Below are positions 9,404-17,939 of a stretch of DNA of 64,000 nucleotides, piece after piece. Below the pieces are notes generated by a model. The model saw nothing but the letters and a program-made list of their open reading frames with translations. It was not told the origin of the DNA and searched no databases. Position numbers and translations under genes: made by a program. How positions within the stretch are numbered: the first letter of the stretch is position 1; each line of letters begins with the position of its first letter. Source of the stretch: Hydrogenophaga pseudoflava (GTDB lineage Bacteria > Pseudomonadota > Gammaproteobacteria > Burkholderiales > Burkholderiaceae_C); NCBI RefSeq assembly GCF_031020795.1, contig NZ_JAVHJP010000004.1:486638-550637 (forward strand), in the 5' to 3' direction.

Positions 9404-9428
9404 AAAAAAGCCGCCCGGGAGGGCGGCT
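9404..9428 (-). terminator. Rho-independent terminator of the ETF-QO gene
   Basis: On the minus strand GCCGCCC-TCCC-GGGCGGC forms a 7-bp GC stem with a tetraloop, directly followed by six T. It lies 22 bp beyond the stop codon of the ETF-ubiquinone oxidoreductase gene and upstream of the TAXI operon, so it separates the two transcripts. Confidence 0.88.
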
Positions 9429-9449
9429 GCTGTCAGGAAACCACAGGGC

Positions 9450-11132
9450 TCACATGCCGGCGTAGTTCGGCCCGCCGCCGCCCTCGGGCGTGACCCAGAC
9501 GATGTTCTGCGTCGGGTCCTTGATGTCGCAGGTCTTGCAGTGCACGCAGTTCTGCGCGTTGATCACCAGCTGCTCGGCGCCGTCCTTTTCCACGAACTCG
9601 TAGACGCCGGCCGGGCAGTAGCGGCTCTCGGGGCCGGCGTACTTCGCCAGGTTGATCTTCACCGGCACGCTGGCGTCCTTGAGCGTCAGGTGCGCCGGCT
9701 GCTGTTCCTCGTGGTTGGTGTTGCTGATGAACACGCTGGAGAGGCGGTCGAAGGTGATCACGCCGTCTGGCTTCGGGTAGCTGATCCGGGGGCTCTCCGC
9801 CGCCGGCTTGAGCTTGGTGTGGTCCTTGGTGGTGTTGTGGATCGTCCAGGGCGGCACGCTCACGCCCACCTTGGGCAGGAACCAGTGCTCCACGCCGGTC
9901 ATGAGCTTGCCCATGAGCGGGCTCTTCTTGAACCAGTTCTTGAAGTTGCGGTAGGTCCAGAGCTCCTCGTGCAGCCAGCTGGACTTGAAGCCGCTCTCGA
10001 AGGCGGTGAGTTCGTCGGACTGGCGGCCGGCCGTCACGGCCTCGAACGCCGCTTCGGCGCAGAGCATGCCGCTCTTGATGGCCGCATGGCTGCCCTTGAT
10101 GCGCGCGGCATTCAGGAAGCCCGCATCACAGCCGACCAGTGCGCCTCCCGGGAACACCGTCTTGGGCAGGGCCTGCGGCGTGCCGTTGTTCAGCGCGCGG
10201 GCGCCGTAGCCCAGGCGCTTGCCGCCTTCGATGTGGGCCTTGATGGCCGGATGGGTCTTCCAGCGCTGCATCTCCTCGAAGGGCGACAGCCAGGGGTTCT
10301 GGTAGTCCAAGCCGATCACGTAGCCCAGCGTGACCTTGTTGCCCTCGAGGTGGTAGAGGAAGCCGCCGCCGAAGGTGTCGTCGGCCAGCGGCCAGCCGGC
10401 GGTGTGCACCACCAGGCCGGGCTTGGCCTTCTCGGCCGGGATCTCCCACAGCTCCTTGATGCCGATGGCGAAGGTCTGCGCGTCCTTGCCCTCGTCGAGC
10501 CGGTACTTCGCAATGAGCTGCTTGCCCAGGTGGCCGCGCGCGCCCTCGGCGAACACGGTGTACTTGGCATGCAGCTCCATGCCGATCTGGAAGCTGTCCA
10601 TGGGCTCGCCGTCCTTGCCCACACCGAGGTTGCCGGTGGCCACGCCCTTGACCGAACCGTCGTCGTTGTAGAGCACTTCGGCGGCGGCGAAGCCGGGGAA
10701 GATTTCCACGCCCAGTGCCTCGGCCTGCTCGCCCAGCCACTTGGTGACCGCGCCCAGGCTGATGACGTAGCAGCCTTCGTTGTGAAAGTTGCGCGGCATC
10801 AGCCAGTCGGGTGTGCGCTGCGCACCGGTTTCGCTGAGCACCAGCAGGTCGTCGCCGGTCACCGGCTGGTTCAGCGGCGCGCCGAGTTCCTTCCAGTTCG
10901 GGAACAGCTCGGTGATGGCCTTGGGGTCCATGACCGCGCCCGAGAGGATGTGGGCGCCGGGCTCGGAGCCTTTCTCCAGCACGCAGACGCTGACCTCGCT
11001 GCCTTTCTCGGCGGCCAGCTGCTTGAGGCGGATGGCGGTGGACAGGCCGGCGGGGCCGCCGCCGACGACCACCACGTCGTATTCCATGGCTTCGCGCGGG
11101 CCGAACTGGGCAAGGATTTCTTCAGAGGTCAT
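9450..11132 (-). CDS. Electron transfer flavoprotein-ubiquinone oxidoreductase
   Basis: A 560-residue membrane-associated FAD/4Fe-4S enzyme that passes electrons from reduced ETF (acyl-CoA and other dehydrogenases) to ubiquinone. The FAD-binding motif VVVGGGPAGLSTAIRL is at about 20-36. The C-terminal domain has the four iron-sulfur cysteines: CPAGVYEF, then CVHCKTCDIKDP. The end (VTPEGGGGPNYAGM) is characteristic of the family. Length is normal. It is followed by an intrinsic terminator and is divergent from an SDR gene, with 139 bp between the starts for two promoters. Symbols etfQO, etfD and fixC-like names are all used for this family, so none is assigned. Confidence 0.96.
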   Translation of the reverse strand: MTSEEILAQFGPREAMEYDVVVVGGGPAGLSTAIRLKQLAAEKGSEVSVCVLEKGSEPGAHILSGAVMDPKAITELFPNWKELGAPLNQPVTGDDLLVLSETGAQRTPDWLMPRNFHNEGCYVISLGAVTKWLGEQAEALGVEIFPGFAAAEVLYNDDGSVKGVATGNLGVGKDGEPMDSFQIGMELHAKYTVFAEGARGHLGKQLIAKYRLDEGKDAQTFAIGIKELWEIPAEKAKPGLVVHTAGWPLADDTFGGGFLYHLEGNKVTLGYVIGLDYQNPWLSPFEEMQRWKTHPAIKAHIEGGKRLGYGARALNNGTPQALPKTVFPGGALVGCDAGFLNAARIKGSHAAIKSGMLCAEAAFEAVTAGRQSDELTAFESGFKSSWLHEELWTYRNFKNWFKKSPLMGKLMTGVEHWFLPKVGVSVPPWTIHNTTKDHTKLKPAAESPRISYPKPDGVITFDRLSSVFISNTNHEEQQPAHLTLKDASVPVKINLAKYAGPESRYCPAGVYEFVEKDGAEQLVINAQNCVHCKTCDIKDPTQNIVWVTPEGGGGPNYAGM

Positions 11133-11271
11133 GGGGGGTCTCGCGGATAATGGTTTTGTACTTTCGCCGCCACCTGGCGCGGCGCCTGTCGTCGGGCGGA
11201 CAGCATTCTATTGCTGCGGCGCCAGAAAATCGAACGATCGTGCTAATTTGCACCTGCCCGGAGATTATCCC

Positions 11272-12054
11272 GTGACCTACCAGATCGACCTTTCGGGCCG
11301 CGTGGCCCTCATCACCGGCGCTTCCGGCGGCCTGGGCGAACAGTTCGCCAAGACCCTGGCCAAGGCCGGTGCCGCCGTGGTGCTGGCCAGCCGCCGCACC
11401 GACCGCCTGATGGCGCTGCGCGCGCACATCGAGGCCGAAGGCGGGGACGCCCACGTGGTCGCGCTGGACGTGACCGACACCGCCTCGATCCGGGCGGCCG
11501 TGGCGCACGCCGAGACCGAGGTCGGCCCGATCGATATCCTGGTCAACAACTCGGGCGTCAGCACCACGCAGCGCCTGCAGGACGTGACGGAGGAAGACTA
11601 CGACTACGTCTTCGACACCAATACCAAGGGCGCCTTCTTCGTGGCCCAGGAAGTGGCCAAGCGCATGCTGGCCCGCGCCAAGGGCGCGGCGCCCGGCACC
11701 TTCGTCGGTGGCCGCATCATCAACATCGCGTCGATGGCGGGGCTGAAGGTGCTGCCGCAGATCGGCGTGTACTGCATGAGCAAGGCCGCCGTGGTGCAGA
11801 TGACCAAAGCCATGGCCGTGGAGTGGGGCAAGTACGGCATCAACGTGAACGCCATCTGCCCCGGCTACATCGACACCGAGATCAACCACCAGCACTGGCA
11901 GACCGAACAGGGCCAGAAGCTCATCGGCATGCTGCCGCGCAAGCGCGTCGGCCAGCCGGCGGATCTCGACGCCATCCTGGTCATGCTGGCCAGCAACGAG
12001 AGCCATTTCGTCAACGGGGCGGTGATCGCGGCAGATGACGGTTTCGGTGTCTGA
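11272..12054 (+). CDS. SDR-family NAD(P)-dependent oxidoreductase
   Basis: A classical short-chain dehydrogenase of 260 residues. Cofactor motif TGASGGLG lies at about 14-21, NNSG follows in the mid-fold, and the active-site Tyr/Lys are in YCMSKAA, with a Ser in NIASMAG. A GTG start at 11272 is supported by GGAG eight bases upstream and by the conserved N-terminus (YQIDLSGRVALITGA). Position next to ETF-QO, an EamA transporter and an acyl-CoA thioesterase suggests a hydroxyacyl- or alcohol-type substrate, but the sequence does not decide it. The last 20 bp overlap the next gene. Confidence 0.92.
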   Translation: MTYQIDLSGRVALITGASGGLGEQFAKTLAKAGAAVVLASRRTDRLMALRAHIEAEGGDAHVVALDVTDTASIRAAVAHAETEVGPIDILVNNSGVSTTQRLQDVTEEDYDYVFDTNTKGAFFVAQEVAKRMLARAKGAAPGTFVGGRIINIASMAGLKVLPQIGVYCMSKAAVVQMTKAMAVEWGKYGINVNAICPGYIDTEINHQHWQTEQGQKLIGMLPRKRVGQPADLDAILVMLASNESHFVNGAVIAADDGFGV

Positions 12055-12997
12055 ACGCGCATTGGCGGGGCTGCCGCCCGGCATGGCGGCGGGCGTGGCG
12101 GCCGGGCTGGGGGCGGGCGCATTCTGGGGCACGACCTTCGTCGCGCCGCTGGTGGCACCCGGGTTTTCTTCAGTGGATTACACCGCGGGGCGCTTCGTCG
12201 CCTGCGGCATGTTCTCGCTGGCCTGGATGCTGTGGCAGACGCTGCGGGTGCCGTCGCCTCAGCGCGCCGGGCAGTGGCCCTCCTTCGCACAGGCCAGCGC
12301 AGCGCTGTGGCTCAGCGTGCTGGGCTACACCGGCTACTACCTGCTGCTGGTCTATGGCATTGCCGATGCCGGCGCGGCGCTGCCGGCACTGATCATCGGC
12401 ACGCTGCCGGTCTGGATGATGCTGCTGGGCAAGCCCGCGCACCTTCGCTGGGAGGCGCTGCTGCCCGGTCTGGTGCTGACGGCGGCCGGCATGGTGCTGA
12501 TGATGGACGCCACGGCGGAAGAGGTGAACGCCTCAGGATCGGGGCACTTCTGGCGCGGCGTGCTGCTGGCGGTGGGCGCCATGCTCAGCTGGCTGGCCTT
12601 CGGCATGCTCAACGCCCGCTGGATCCGAAGCCATCCCGAGGTGAAATCCACCGCCTGGGCCAACTGGCTGGGTCTGGCCGCAGGTCTCGGAGGTCTCGTG
12701 CTCGGGCTGGGCTGGGGCACCGGCTGGGCCGAGCTGACCGGTCGGCCCGGCTTCGGCCGCTTCGTCTTCGTGTGTGTCTTCACCGGCATCGGGTCGGCCT
12801 GGATCGCCTCGGTGATGTGGAACATCGCCAGCCGCCGGCTCAGCACCAGCCTGGCGGGCCAGCTGGTGGTGAGCGAAACCGTGTTCGCACTGATCTACGC
12901 CTTCGCCTGGAGCGGCGACTGGCCGGCCGCCACGCAACTGCTGGCCTGTGTGCTGTTCGTGGCCGGGATCCTGGCCTCGATCAAGGCCCATCAATGA
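12035..12997 (+). CDS. EamA/DMT-family transporter
   Basis: A 320-residue inner-membrane protein with about ten hydrophobic helices arranged as two EamA repeats, the usual drug/metabolite transporter layout. The first helix has GLGAGAFWGTTFVAPLV, a typical EamA opening (the fold often starts GxxWG). The gene overlaps the SDR gene by 20 bp and ends 9 bp before the thioesterase gene, so the three are co-transcribed. Members export amino acids, nucleotides or other metabolites; the substrate here cannot be read from sequence. Confidence 0.9.
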   Translation: MTVSVSERALAGLPPGMAAGVAAGLGAGAFWGTTFVAPLVAPGFSSVDYTAGRFVACGMFSLAWMLWQTLRVPSPQRAGQWPSFAQASAALWLSVLGYTGYYLLLVYGIADAGAALPALIIGTLPVWMMLLGKPAHLRWEALLPGLVLTAAGMVLMMDATAEEVNASGSGHFWRGVLLAVGAMLSWLAFGMLNARWIRSHPEVKSTAWANWLGLAAGLGGLVLGLGWGTGWAELTGRPGFGRFVFVCVFTGIGSAWIASVMWNIASRRLSTSLAGQLVVSETVFALIYAFAWSGDWPAATQLLACVLFVAGILASIKAHQ

Positions 12998-13006
12998 GGG
13001 GACGAC

Positions 13007-13456
13007 ATGAAACTCGAACTGCCTGCCGAGAAACGCCTGGTGCACGAAATCGTGGTGCCCATCCGCTGGGGCGACATGGACGCCATGGGTCACGTCAACA
13101 ACACGATCTACTTCCGCTACATGGAGATCGCCCGCCTGGACTGGTTCTTCGGCATGGGGTTGCCGGCCGACCCGCAGGGCGAGGGACCGGTGATCGTCAA
13201 CGCCTTCTGCAACTTCATCCGGCAGTTCGAATTCCCGGGCGAGGTGCTGGTGCGCACCTACGTGGGCACGATGGGCAGAACTTCGTTCGACACCTTCCAC
13301 GAGATGCTGCGCACCGACGACCCGGCCACGGTGTACGCCAACGGCGGCGCGACCGTGGTCTGGGTGGATTTTCCCAAGCAGAAGTCGGTGCCCATGTCCG
13401 ACCGGGCGCGCGCCCTGATCGAGGGCGCCGGCCACCCGCCGCTCCTGGGCCGGTGA
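13007..13456 (+). CDS. Acyl-CoA thioesterase, 4HBT hotdog family
   Basis: A 149-residue single hotdog-fold protein of the 4-hydroxybenzoyl-CoA thioesterase/YbgC-FadM group. The diagnostic segment RWGDMDAMGHVNNTIYFRYM near residues 20-40 contains the catalytic Asp and the following HVNN. It would hydrolyse acyl-CoA to free acid and CoA. It is the third gene of the SDR-EamA-thioesterase unit, with 9 bp upstream spacing, and converges with an AhpD-like gene 6 bp away. Confidence 0.92.
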   Translation: MKLELPAEKRLVHEIVVPIRWGDMDAMGHVNNTIYFRYMEIARLDWFFGMGLPADPQGEGPVIVNAFCNFIRQFEFPGEVLVRTYVGTMGRTSFDTFHEMLRTDDPATVYANGGATVVWVDFPKQKSVPMSDRARALIEGAGHPPLLGR

Positions 13457-13462
13457 TCTGGC

Positions 13463-14050
13463 TTATTTCTGTTTCGGGACTCTGCCCATCAGATAGAACT
13501 CGGTGTTGGGCATCATCCCGCTGAAGCTAGCCATGCGGTTGGACAGGCCGAAGAAGGCGGTGATGGCGGCGATGTCCCAGGCGTCCTCGTCGCTGAAACC
13601 GTGGGCGGCCAGGGCCTCGAAGTCCGCGTCGTCGATCTCGTGCGAGGCCAGGCAGACCTTCATCGCGAAGTCGAGCATGGCGCGCTGGCGCGGGCTGATG
13701 TCGGCCTTGCGGTGGTTCACCGCCACCTGGTCGGCCACCAGCGGCTTCTTCTCGTAGATGCGCAGGATGGCGCCGTGCGCGACCACGCAGTACAGGCAGT
13801 GGTTGGCGGCGCTGGTGGTGGTGACGATCATCTCGCGGTCACCCTTGGTGAGCCCGGACGTGCGCCCGACCGACTCGGGGACCATGAGGGCGTCGTGGTA
13901 GGCGAAGAAGGCGCGCCACTCGGCCGGGCGGCGGGCCAGCGCCAGGAACACGTTGGGCACGAAGCCTGCTTTCTCCTGCACCTCCAGGATCTTGGCCTTG
14001 AGGTCGTCGGGCAGGCTGTTCAGGTCGGGCAGGGGGTAGCGCTCGCTCAT
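13463..14050 (-). CDS. AhpD-family peroxidase-related protein
   Basis: A 195-residue helical protein of the carboxymuconolactone decarboxylase/AhpD superfamily. It has the redox motif NHCLYCVVAHGA, that is CxxC followed by His, as in alkylhydroperoxidase AhpD. The N-terminus (LPDDLKAKILEVQEKAGFVPNV) and the tail (NRMASFSGMMPNTEFY) match the longer uncharacterised peroxidase-related subgroup. Probable role: thiol-dependent peroxide reduction or a related redox step. It is divergent from the small CMD-family gene at 14132. Confidence 0.88.
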   Translation of the reverse strand: MSERYPLPDLNSLPDDLKAKILEVQEKAGFVPNVFLALARRPAEWRAFFAYHDALMVPESVGRTSGLTKGDREMIVTTTSAANHCLYCVVAHGAILRIYEKKPLVADQVAVNHRKADISPRQRAMLDFAMKVCLASHEIDDADFEALAAHGFSDEDAWDIAAITAFFGLSNRMASFSGMMPNTEFYLMGRVPKQK

Positions 14051-14131
14051 GTTTGTCTCCGGTCAGGTTCTGGGCAAAAGGCCAGCTTATCCTCGCGCCT
14101 TGCACCGACTCTGACACCTGGGGAACAAATC

Positions 14132-14509
14132 ATGCAAGACGAGCAATACCACCGAGGCCTGAAGACCCGCCGAGAGGTGATGGGCGACGACTTTGTCGAC
14201 CGCGCCCTGGCGGGCACCACCCCCTTCACCCAGCCGATCCAGGACCACATCTCGCGCGCCGCCTGGGGCGACGTCTGGCAGCGGCCCGGCCTGGACCGCA
14301 AGACGCGCAGCCTGATCACTGTGGCGATGCTGACCGCATTGGGCAAGCAGCACGAACTCAAGGGCCATGTGCGTGGCGCGCTCAACAACGGCGCCACACC
14401 GGCGGAGATCCAGGAGGTCCTGCTGCACGCCGCCGTCTACTGCGGCATCCCGACGGCGGTGGAGGCCTTCCGCACGGCGGCCGAGGTGGTCCCTGCGGAC
14501 GGTCTGTGA
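14132..14509 (+). CDS. Carboxymuconolactone decarboxylase-family protein
   Basis: A 125-residue protein resembling PcaC, the 4-carboxymuconolactone decarboxylase of the protocatechuate pathway: GLKTRREVMGDDFVDRAL, RKTRSLITVAMLTALG, ELKGHVRGALNNG and EEV-like QEVLLHAAVYCGIP. No other protocatechuate genes are near, and the gene is followed 75 bp on by a Bug receptor, so a true PcaC role is only possible. The start ATG at 14132 gives the family N-terminus; the longer upstream reading frame overlaps the divergent AhpD-like gene. Confidence 0.86.
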   Translation: MQDEQYHRGLKTRREVMGDDFVDRALAGTTPFTQPIQDHISRAAWGDVWQRPGLDRKTRSLITVAMLTALGKQHELKGHVRGALNNGATPAEIQEVLLHAAVYCGIPTAVEAFRTAAEVVPADGL

Positions 14510-14584
14510 TCCGTTTGATTGCTGGTCAATGTCAAAAACAGCCGTCAAAACATTAAACATTGTTCAATCAACAAGGAGTTTGTC

Positions 14585-15568
14585 ATGACCTCAAGCCGCC
14601 GTTCATGGATGCTGCGCTCGTTTGCAGTACTCGCCACTTCATCGGCCCTGCTGTCGCCGTTCACGGCCCACGCACAGGCTTCAACCACCCGAATCCTGGT
14701 CGGCTTTCCGGCCGGGGGTGGCACCGACGCCATCGCCCGCATCCTGGGTGAACGTCTGCAGGTCGAACTGGGCCGCAACGTGGTGGTGGAGAACAAGGCC
14801 GGTGCGGGCGGCCAGCTGGCGGCGCAGGCGCTCAAGGCGGCCGCGGCCGACGGCCACACGCTGTTCCTGAGCCACGACCACAGCGTGTCCATCCTGCCGC
14901 TGACCATGAAGAACCCGGGCTTCGACCCGGCCAAGGACTTCGTGCCAGTGGCTGGCTTCGCGACCTTCGTCAACGCGGTGGCGCTGTCGGGCGGCACGCC
15001 GGCGCGCGACTTCAAGGCCTGGATCGAGGGCGTGAAGGCGGCCGGCGGCAAGGCGACCATGGGCATCCCGGCGCCCGCGTCCACGCCGCAGTTTGCGGTG
15101 CAGGTGATTGGCAAACAGTTCGGGCTGGATCTGGTGGCTGCACCCTACCGCGGCAGCGCCCCCATGATGGCCGACATGCTGGGCAACACCATCCCGGCCG
15201 GCGTGGGCTCGGTGCCGGACTTCATCGAGAACCACAAGGCCGGCAAGCTGCGCGTGGCGGCCGTGATGGGCACCCAGCGCCAGGCTGCGCTGCCCGAGGT
15301 GCCGACCTTCACCGAACTCGGCATCAAAGGCTTCGAGGAGTTGCCGTACTACGGCCTGTTCGCGCCCGCCGGCACACCCAAGGCCGAACTCGACAAACTG
15401 GCCGCGGCCCTGCAGAAAGTGATCGCTCAGGCGGATGTGAAGGACAGGTTGACCGCCATGGGCCTGACCGTGGGTTTCATGAGTGGCGCCGAACTGGGCA
15501 AGCGCGAGGTGGCTTACCGCGAGGTCTGGGCGAAGATCATCCAGGCCAGTGGCTACCAGCCCCAGTGA
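14585..15568 (+). CDS. Bug-family tripartite tricarboxylate transporter substrate-binding protein
   Basis: A 327-residue periplasmic receptor of the TctC/Bug family, very common in Burkholderiales. A signal peptide of about 31 residues (basic start, LRSFAVLATSSALLSPF, cleavage near AHAQA) precedes the mature start TTRILVGFPAGGGTDAIAR, the hallmark of the family. Other signatures are VENKAGAGG and the C-terminal REVWAKIIQASGY. No TctA/TctB membrane subunits are adjacent, as is usual for orphan Bug proteins. The start is ATG 14585 after AAGGAG. Confidence 0.94.
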   Translation: MTSSRRSWMLRSFAVLATSSALLSPFTAHAQASTTRILVGFPAGGGTDAIARILGERLQVELGRNVVVENKAGAGGQLAAQALKAAAADGHTLFLSHDHSVSILPLTMKNPGFDPAKDFVPVAGFATFVNAVALSGGTPARDFKAWIEGVKAAGGKATMGIPAPASTPQFAVQVIGKQFGLDLVAAPYRGSAPMMADMLGNTIPAGVGSVPDFIENHKAGKLRVAAVMGTQRQAALPEVPTFTELGIKGFEELPYYGLFAPAGTPKAELDKLAAALQKVIAQADVKDRLTAMGLTVGFMSGAELGKREVAYREVWAKIIQASGYQPQ

Positions 15569-15579
15569 ACCCGACTCCC

Positions 15580-15599
15580 GCGTTCCGGCGCCGGAGCGC
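15580..15599. terminator. Possible bidirectional stem between convergent genes
   Basis: GCGTTCCGGC followed directly by GCCGGAGCGC gives a near-perfect inverted repeat (one G-T pair) between the convergent Bug and PAS-LuxR genes. There is no T-run, so it could be a weak terminator or merely a GC palindrome. Confidence 0.3.
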
Positions 15600-15601
15600 T
15601 G

Positions 15602-16165
15602 TCAGGTACCTGCGATCAACCGGTGCACCAGATCGGGCGTGCTGTGAGCCTGGTACTTGCGCATCAGCCGCGCGCGGTGGATTTCCACCGTGCGGTGGCT
15701 GATGCCCAGCTGCTTGCCGATCTCCTTGCTGGTCAGGCCGTCCATCAGGCAGGCGGCGACCTCGCGCTCGCGCGGGGTCAGCGCGGCGCCCACCGGCCGG
15801 CGCGCGCTCAGGTCTTCAAAGCTCCAGATGCCCGCGGCGTGCGGATCGGCCGGGTCCAGGGCGCGCCCGGTCACGTGGCACCAGAAGGTCTCGCCCTTGA
15901 AGCGGCCGTCCACGCGCTGCATGATGCGCTCGTCCGCGTAGGTGCTGGCCCCGCGCTTGATGATGGGTTCGATGCGCGCGCCGGTGCGCTCGTACTCGTC
16001 GGCACTGGGGTAGAGGATGCGGAAGCTCTGACCCACGAGCTGCTCGCGCGAGGCGCCGAACATCTCGCACAGCGCCTGGTTGCAGTCCACCATGGTGCGC
16101 TGGCGCGAGAGTGCCAGGCCCACCGGGGCGAGGTCGAAGGCGAGGCGGTAGTCGATGCGGTCCAT
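15602..16165 (-). CDS. PAS-LuxR transcriptional regulator
   Basis: A 187-residue regulator with an N-terminal PAS sensor domain (about 8-120; VDCNQALCEMFGASREQLVG, FRILYPSADEY, GETFWCHVTGRAL) and a C-terminal LuxR helix-turn-helix (about 125-187; LTPREREVAACLMDGLTSKE, EIGKQLGISHRTVEIHR). It lacks a receiver domain, so it probably binds a small ligand directly. It is divergent from scoAB, with a perfect palindrome in the shared 110-bp region, which makes control of acetoacetate/ketone-body CoA transfer its likely job; that link is inference. Confidence 0.91.
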   Translation of the reverse strand: MDRIDYRLAFDLAPVGLALSRQRTMVDCNQALCEMFGASREQLVGQSFRILYPSADEYERTGARIEPIIKRGASTYADERIMQRVDGRFKGETFWCHVTGRALDPADPHAAGIWSFEDLSARRPVGAALTPREREVAACLMDGLTSKEIGKQLGISHRTVEIHRARLMRKYQAHSTPDLVHRLIAGT

Positions 16166-16195
16166 GGGTGTGTGCGGGTTGGTCCTTAGGTCAAA

Positions 16196-16215
16196 CTACG
16201 TATGTGGATACGTAG
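16196..16215. promoter_or_regulatory. Palindromic operator in the PAS-LuxR/scoAB divergent promoter
   Basis: CTACGTAT-GTGG-ATACGTAG is a perfect 8-bp inverted repeat with a 4-bp spacer, 31 bp from the regulator start and 61 bp from scoA. Its form suits a LuxR-type dimer. Binding by the adjacent regulator is inferred from position. Confidence 0.6.
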
Positions 16216-16275
16216 TATCGTTCCGCCACCCGGTTTTTTCGATCCCTGTTTGTTCAACCACTGGAGTCTTTTCAC

Positions 16276-16977
16276 GTGAACAAGATCTATCCCAGCGCGG
16301 CCGAAGCCCTCAAGGGCGTGGTGGCCGACGGCCAGCTGATCGCCGTCGGCGGTTTCGGCCTCTGCGGCATTCCCGAGGCCCTGATCGACGCCCTGCGCGA
16401 TTCGGGCGTCAAGAACCTGACCGCCATTTCCAACAACGCCGGCGTGGACGACTTCGGTCTGGGCAAGCTGCTGCAGACGCGCCAGATCAAGAAGATGATC
16501 TCGTCCTACGTGGGGGAGAACAAGGAGTTCGAGCGCCAGTACCTGGCCGGTGAACTCGAACTCGAATTCACGCCGCAGGGCACGCTGGCCGAGAAGCTGC
16601 GCGCCGGCGGCGCCGGCATCCCGGCCTTCTTCACCAAGACCGGTGTCGGCACCATCGTGGCCGAGGGCAAGGAACTGCGCGAATTCAACGGCGAGACCTA
16701 CGTGATGGAGCACGCGCTGTTCCCCGAGGTGGCGCTGGTCAAGGCCGACGTGGCCGACATGTCGGGCAACCTGCGCTTCAACCTGACGGCGCGCAACTTC
16801 AACCCTGCCGCCGCCATGGCCGGCAAGGTCTGCATCGTCGAGGTCGAGCGCATCGTCGCCACCGGCGAGATCGCGCCGGACGACGTGCACCTGCCCGGCA
16901 TCTACGTGCACCGCATCGTGCACAACCCCACCCCGGAAAAGCGCATCGAGAAGCGCACCACCCGCGACCGCAAGTAA
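16276..16977 (+). CDS. scoA: 3-oxoacid CoA-transferase subunit A
   Basis: A 233-residue alpha subunit of succinyl-CoA:3-ketoacid CoA-transferase, which activates acetoacetate using succinyl-CoA. The CoA-binding glycine-rich motif [10 protein letters not shown] is at about residues 25-34, with [13 protein letters not shown] and the conserved [19 protein letters not shown]. The GTG start at 16276 fits the family N-terminus ([12 protein letters not shown]) and has GGAG at 16263. The B subunit follows after 11 bp. The pair is probably controlled by the divergent PAS-LuxR protein. Confidence 0.95.
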   Translation: MNKIYPSAAEALKGVVADGQLIAVGGFGLCGIPEALIDALRDSGVKNLTAISNNAGVDDFGLGKLLQTRQIKKMISSYVGENKEFERQYLAGELELEFTPQGTLAEKLRAGGAGIPAFFTKTGVGTIVAEGKELREFNGETYVMEHALFPEVALVKADVADMSGNLRFNLTARNFNPAAAMAGKVCIVEVERIVATGEIAPDDVHLPGIYVHRIVHNPTPEKRIEKRTTRDRK

Positions 16978-16988
16978 GGAGCACCAAC

Positions 16989-17627
16989 ATGCCTTGGACC
17001 CAAGACCAGATGGCCGCGCGCGCGGCGCAGGAACTGCAGGACGGTTTCTATGTGAACCTCGGCATCGGCATCCCGACGCTGGTGGCCAACCACGTGCCCG
17101 ACCACGTCGAGGTGTGGCTGCAGAGCGAGAACGGCATGCTGGGCATCGGCCCCTTCCCGTATGAGGACGAGGTGGACGCCGACCTCATCAACGCCGGCAA
17201 GCAGACCGTCACCACCATCAAGGGCTCGTCGATCTTCGGAAGCCACGAGAGCTTCGCCATGATCCGCGGCGGCAAGATCAACCTGTCCATCCTGGGGGCG
17301 ATGCAGGTGACGGCCAGTGGCGACCTGGCCAACTGGATGATCCCCGGCAAGATGGTCAAGGGCATGGGCGGCGCCATGGACCTGGTGGCGGGCGTGCCGC
17401 GCGTGATCGTGCTGATGGAGCACGTGGCCAAGAAGAAGGACGGCAGCACCGACCTCAAGATCCTGCCCGAGTGCACCCTGCCGCTGACCGGCAAGGGCGT
17501 GGTCGACCGCATCATCACCGACCTGGGCGTCATGGACGTGACGCCCGAAGGCCTGAAGCTGGTGGAGCTGGCCGACGGCGTGACGCGCGAAGAGATCCAG
17601 AGCAAGACGGGCGTGCCGCTGATCTGA
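16989..17627 (+). CDS. scoB: 3-oxoacid CoA-transferase subunit B
   Basis: A 212-residue beta subunit carrying the catalytic glutamate, Glu47 in [10 protein letters not shown], which forms the enzyme-CoA thioester. Also seen are [15 protein letters not shown] and [12 protein letters not shown], conserved in the family. AAGGAG precedes the ATG. It completes the CoA-transferase with ScoA (11 bp upstream). A strong stem-loop lies 23 bp after the stop. Confidence 0.96.
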   Translation: MPWTQDQMAARAAQELQDGFYVNLGIGIPTLVANHVPDHVEVWLQSENGMLGIGPFPYEDEVDADLINAGKQTVTTIKGSSIFGSHESFAMIRGGKINLSILGAMQVTASGDLANWMIPGKMVKGMGGAMDLVAGVPRVIVLMEHVAKKKDGSTDLKILPECTLPLTGKGVVDRIITDLGVMDVTPEGLKLVELADGVTREEIQSKTGVPLI

Positions 17628-17650
17628 CCGGTCCGCTCGCCCACAAAGCC

Positions 17651-17682
17651 GAAGGCCCCGCTGCTTGCGCCGCGGGGCCTTC
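17651..17682. terminator. Stem-loop terminator between scoB and tRNA-Gly
   Basis: GAAGGCCCCGC and GCGGGGCCTTC form an 11-bp perfect stem around a 10-nt loop. The downstream tail on the plus strand (GTCATTCT) is only moderately T-rich. Because the tRNA gene comes in from the other side, the element may serve both transcripts. Confidence 0.65.
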
Positions 17683-17689
17683 GTCATTC

Positions 17690-17763
17690 TGGAGCGGGTG
17701 AAGGGAATCGAACCCTCGTATGAAGCTTGGGAAGCTGCCGTTCTACCATTGAACTACACCCGC
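17690..17763 (-). tRNA. tRNA-Gly, anticodon CCC
   Basis: The minus strand reads GCGGGTG...CACCCGC as the 7-bp acceptor stem, followed by T and an encoded CCA. The D arm (GTTC/GAAC with AATGGTA loop), anticodon loop TTCCCAA (anticodon CCC) and T arm with GGTTCGATTCC are all present. It closely resembles bacterial tRNA-Gly(CCC). One C-U mismatch is seen in the anticodon stem (positions 28/42). Confidence 0.96.
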
Positions 17764-17939
17764 AATGGGTGGCGATTGTAGCGGTGCCGGCCCGGGCCTC
17801 GACGACCAACCGGGCATTTTGCCCGCCGCGGCCCGGGCGGCCTGCCCTGCGCGCCGCTGGCCGCCCACAAGCCCTGCGTTCCTTCCTAGCATCGCGCCAC
17901 TCCCGAGCCCGGGAGCCCCACGACACGAAGGAGTCCCTC

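Noticed and set aside
17690..17763. tRNA-Gly as integration site of a mobile element
   Set aside because: No integrase, repeated tRNA 3' end or cargo boundary is visible next to it; the type IV secretion genes are 44 kb away.
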